A stretch of DNA of 64,000 nucleotides. Source: JANMDS01 sp031430575 (GTDB taxonomy: Bacteria > Pseudomonadota > Gammaproteobacteria > Burkholderiales > Casimicrobiaceae). Shown here piece by piece: positions 63,296 through 64,000 of this stretch. Within the stretch, counting starts at the first letter, position 1, and each line of letters opens with the position of its first letter. Position numbers and translations under genes: made by a program. The notes beneath the pieces are model-generated. The model was not told the origin of the DNA. It did not search any database and saw only the letters and a list, made by a program, of their open reading frames with translations. The stretch is taken from assembly GCA_031430575.1 (NCBI GenBank), contig JANPBT010000062.1:1-64000 (forward strand), given 5' to 3'.

Positions 63296-63314
63296 AAACT
63301 GCGCCGCAGGTATT
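63296..63314 (-). repeat. Dispersed repeat before the glycosyltransferase gene
   Basis: Minus core 63299-63309, 22 nt before the ATG at 63331, in the gap between two plus-strand genes. Confidence 0.92.
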
Positions 63315-63330
63315 CAATAAAAAAGCGGTA

Positions 63331-64000
63331 ATGCCCCAAAACCCAGTTCACGTCACGCACGTCATTCATCAGCTCGCCACCGGCGGCATGGAAAATGGGC
63401 TCGTCAATTTGATTAACAGGATGGACCCCACGCGCGTGCGGCATTCCATTTTGTGTATGACCAACGCAACCGATTTTCGCGCGCGAATTACCCGTGAAGG
63501 CGTGGCGATTGCAGAGATGGGCAAGCGGGAGCGGGGCAATGATTTCTCCGCGCAGCGCCGTGCTTTCTCGCAATTACGGGCGTGGAAGCCAGATGTGATG
63601 CACTCTCGCAATCTCACTGGCTTAGATGCGGTGGTGCCTGCTTTTTTAGCCCGCATACCTGCGCGCATACACGGCGAGCACGGGCGCGACATGACGGACC
63701 CGGACGGCACCAACAAAAAATTGATTCTTCTTAAAAAACTGCACGCACCATTCATTCACCGCTGGAGCGCAGTCTCGCAAGATTTAGCGAAATCACTCAT
63801 CGATAAAGTGGGCATACCTGCGGCGCAGATTTCCCATATTTGCAATGGTGTTGATCTTTCGCGATTTGCAATTGCCCCACTGCGGCGCGAAATTGCAGAT
63901 TTTTCGCGCGTTGAGCATGTCGTGTTCGGCACGGTCGGGCGTTTGCAAGATGTGAAAGAGCAATGGTTGTTGATTGAAGCGCTGGCGCTGCTGCCAGCGC
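63331..64000 (+). CDS. Glycosyltransferase, PEP-CTERM/exosortase-associated, 5' part
   Basis: At least 223 codons, open to the window end. MPQNPVHVTHVIHQLATGGM then ENGLVNLINRMDP is the GT4 donor-fold start, later HGEHGRDMTDPDGTNKKLIL and ICNGVDLSRF then FGTVGRLQDVKEQ. This is the pattern of the sugar transferases linked to the PEP-CTERM/exosortase exopolysaccharide system. The repeat at 63813-63831 encodes IPAAQI just before the CNGVD motif. The gene probably heads an exopolysaccharide locus beyond the window. Confidence 0.85.
   Translation, partial: MPQNPVHVTHVIHQLATGGMENGLVNLINRMDPTRVRHSILCMTNATDFRARITREGVAIAEMGKRERGNDFSAQRRAFSQLRAWKPDVMHSRNLTGLDAVVPAFLARIPARIHGEHGRDMTDPDGTNKKLILLKKLHAPFIHRWSAVSQDLAKSLIDKVGIPAAQISHICNGVDLSRFAIAPLRREIADFSRVEHVVFGTVGRLQDVKEQWLLIEALALLPA

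Noticed and set aside
2065..63831. Interpretation of the dispersed repeat as a CRISPR array
   Set aside because: Copies are scattered singly or in inverted pairs, with no regular spacers and no cas genes.

Overview
The window looks like chromosome of a betaproteobacterium, probably Burkholderiales-like. The evidence is indirect: exosortase-A-associated hydrolases and glycosyltransferase, a ZnuD-like TonB receptor, a DsbB/Apt/DUF853/MnmH gene repertoire, moderate GC, and dense gene packing with many ATGA start/stop overlaps. No rRNA or tRNA gene was recognised, so the placement is an inference.

Layout. 1-0.74 kb: a secreted Cys-rich protein gene on the minus strand, broken at a C8G7 homopolymer tract and preceded by a near-consensus sigma-70 promoter (possible phase variation). 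0.9-3.5 kb: homogentisate/fumarylacetoacetate degradation. 3.6-15.5 kb: nitroreductase, orphan ccmAB, VanZ, Nudix, Na/Pi symporter, two transporters, aldo/keto reductase, a translationally coupled HerA-like ATPase / secreted guanyl RNase / barstar operon, an SDR and a GST. 15.6-23.7 kb: a type I restriction-modification island (hsdR-fic-hsdS-rhuM fragment-rhuM-hsdM) with recombination scars. 23.8-32 kb: prolyl oligopeptidase, DsbB, Apt, MFS, PolB-type exonuclease, two exosortase-A hydrolases and a DegT-type aminotransferase. 32-37.9 kb: GlcG-like, DUF1501/DUF1800 pair, PhzF, MnmH/SelU, TesA. 38-43.5 kb: a LolA-like protein, ABC ATPase, outer-membrane barrel and two FtsX-type permeases, which look like one envelope transport module. 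43.7-49.6 kb: a GntR-controlled divergent unit (class V aminotransferase; YdiJ-like FAD/Fe-S dehydrogenase; EamA exporter) with visible GTATAC operators. 49.6-62.6 kb: purine/nucleoside uptake ABC transporter, ZnuD-like receptor, amidohydrolase (8-oxoguanine deaminase type), epimerase and xanthine dehydrogenase XdhAB. 62.8-64 kb: DUF2306 membrane protein and the start of an exosortase/PEP-CTERM-associated glycosyltransferase that runs off the window.

The most striking feature is not a gene. A 19-base element, consensus AATACCTGCGGCGCAGATT (near-palindromic core CTGCG-G-CGCAG), occurs 46 times with an exact core plus at least seven one-mismatch copies. It lies both between genes (22 copies, often as inverted pairs at gene ends that can form terminator hairpins) and inside genes (24 copies, almost always in the frames reading IPAAQ or S/T-APQV). 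It is absent in exact form from the 8.2-kb restriction island. The pattern resembles DNA uptake sequences or HIP1-type motifs more than classical REP elements, and I do not recognise this motif from any described family.
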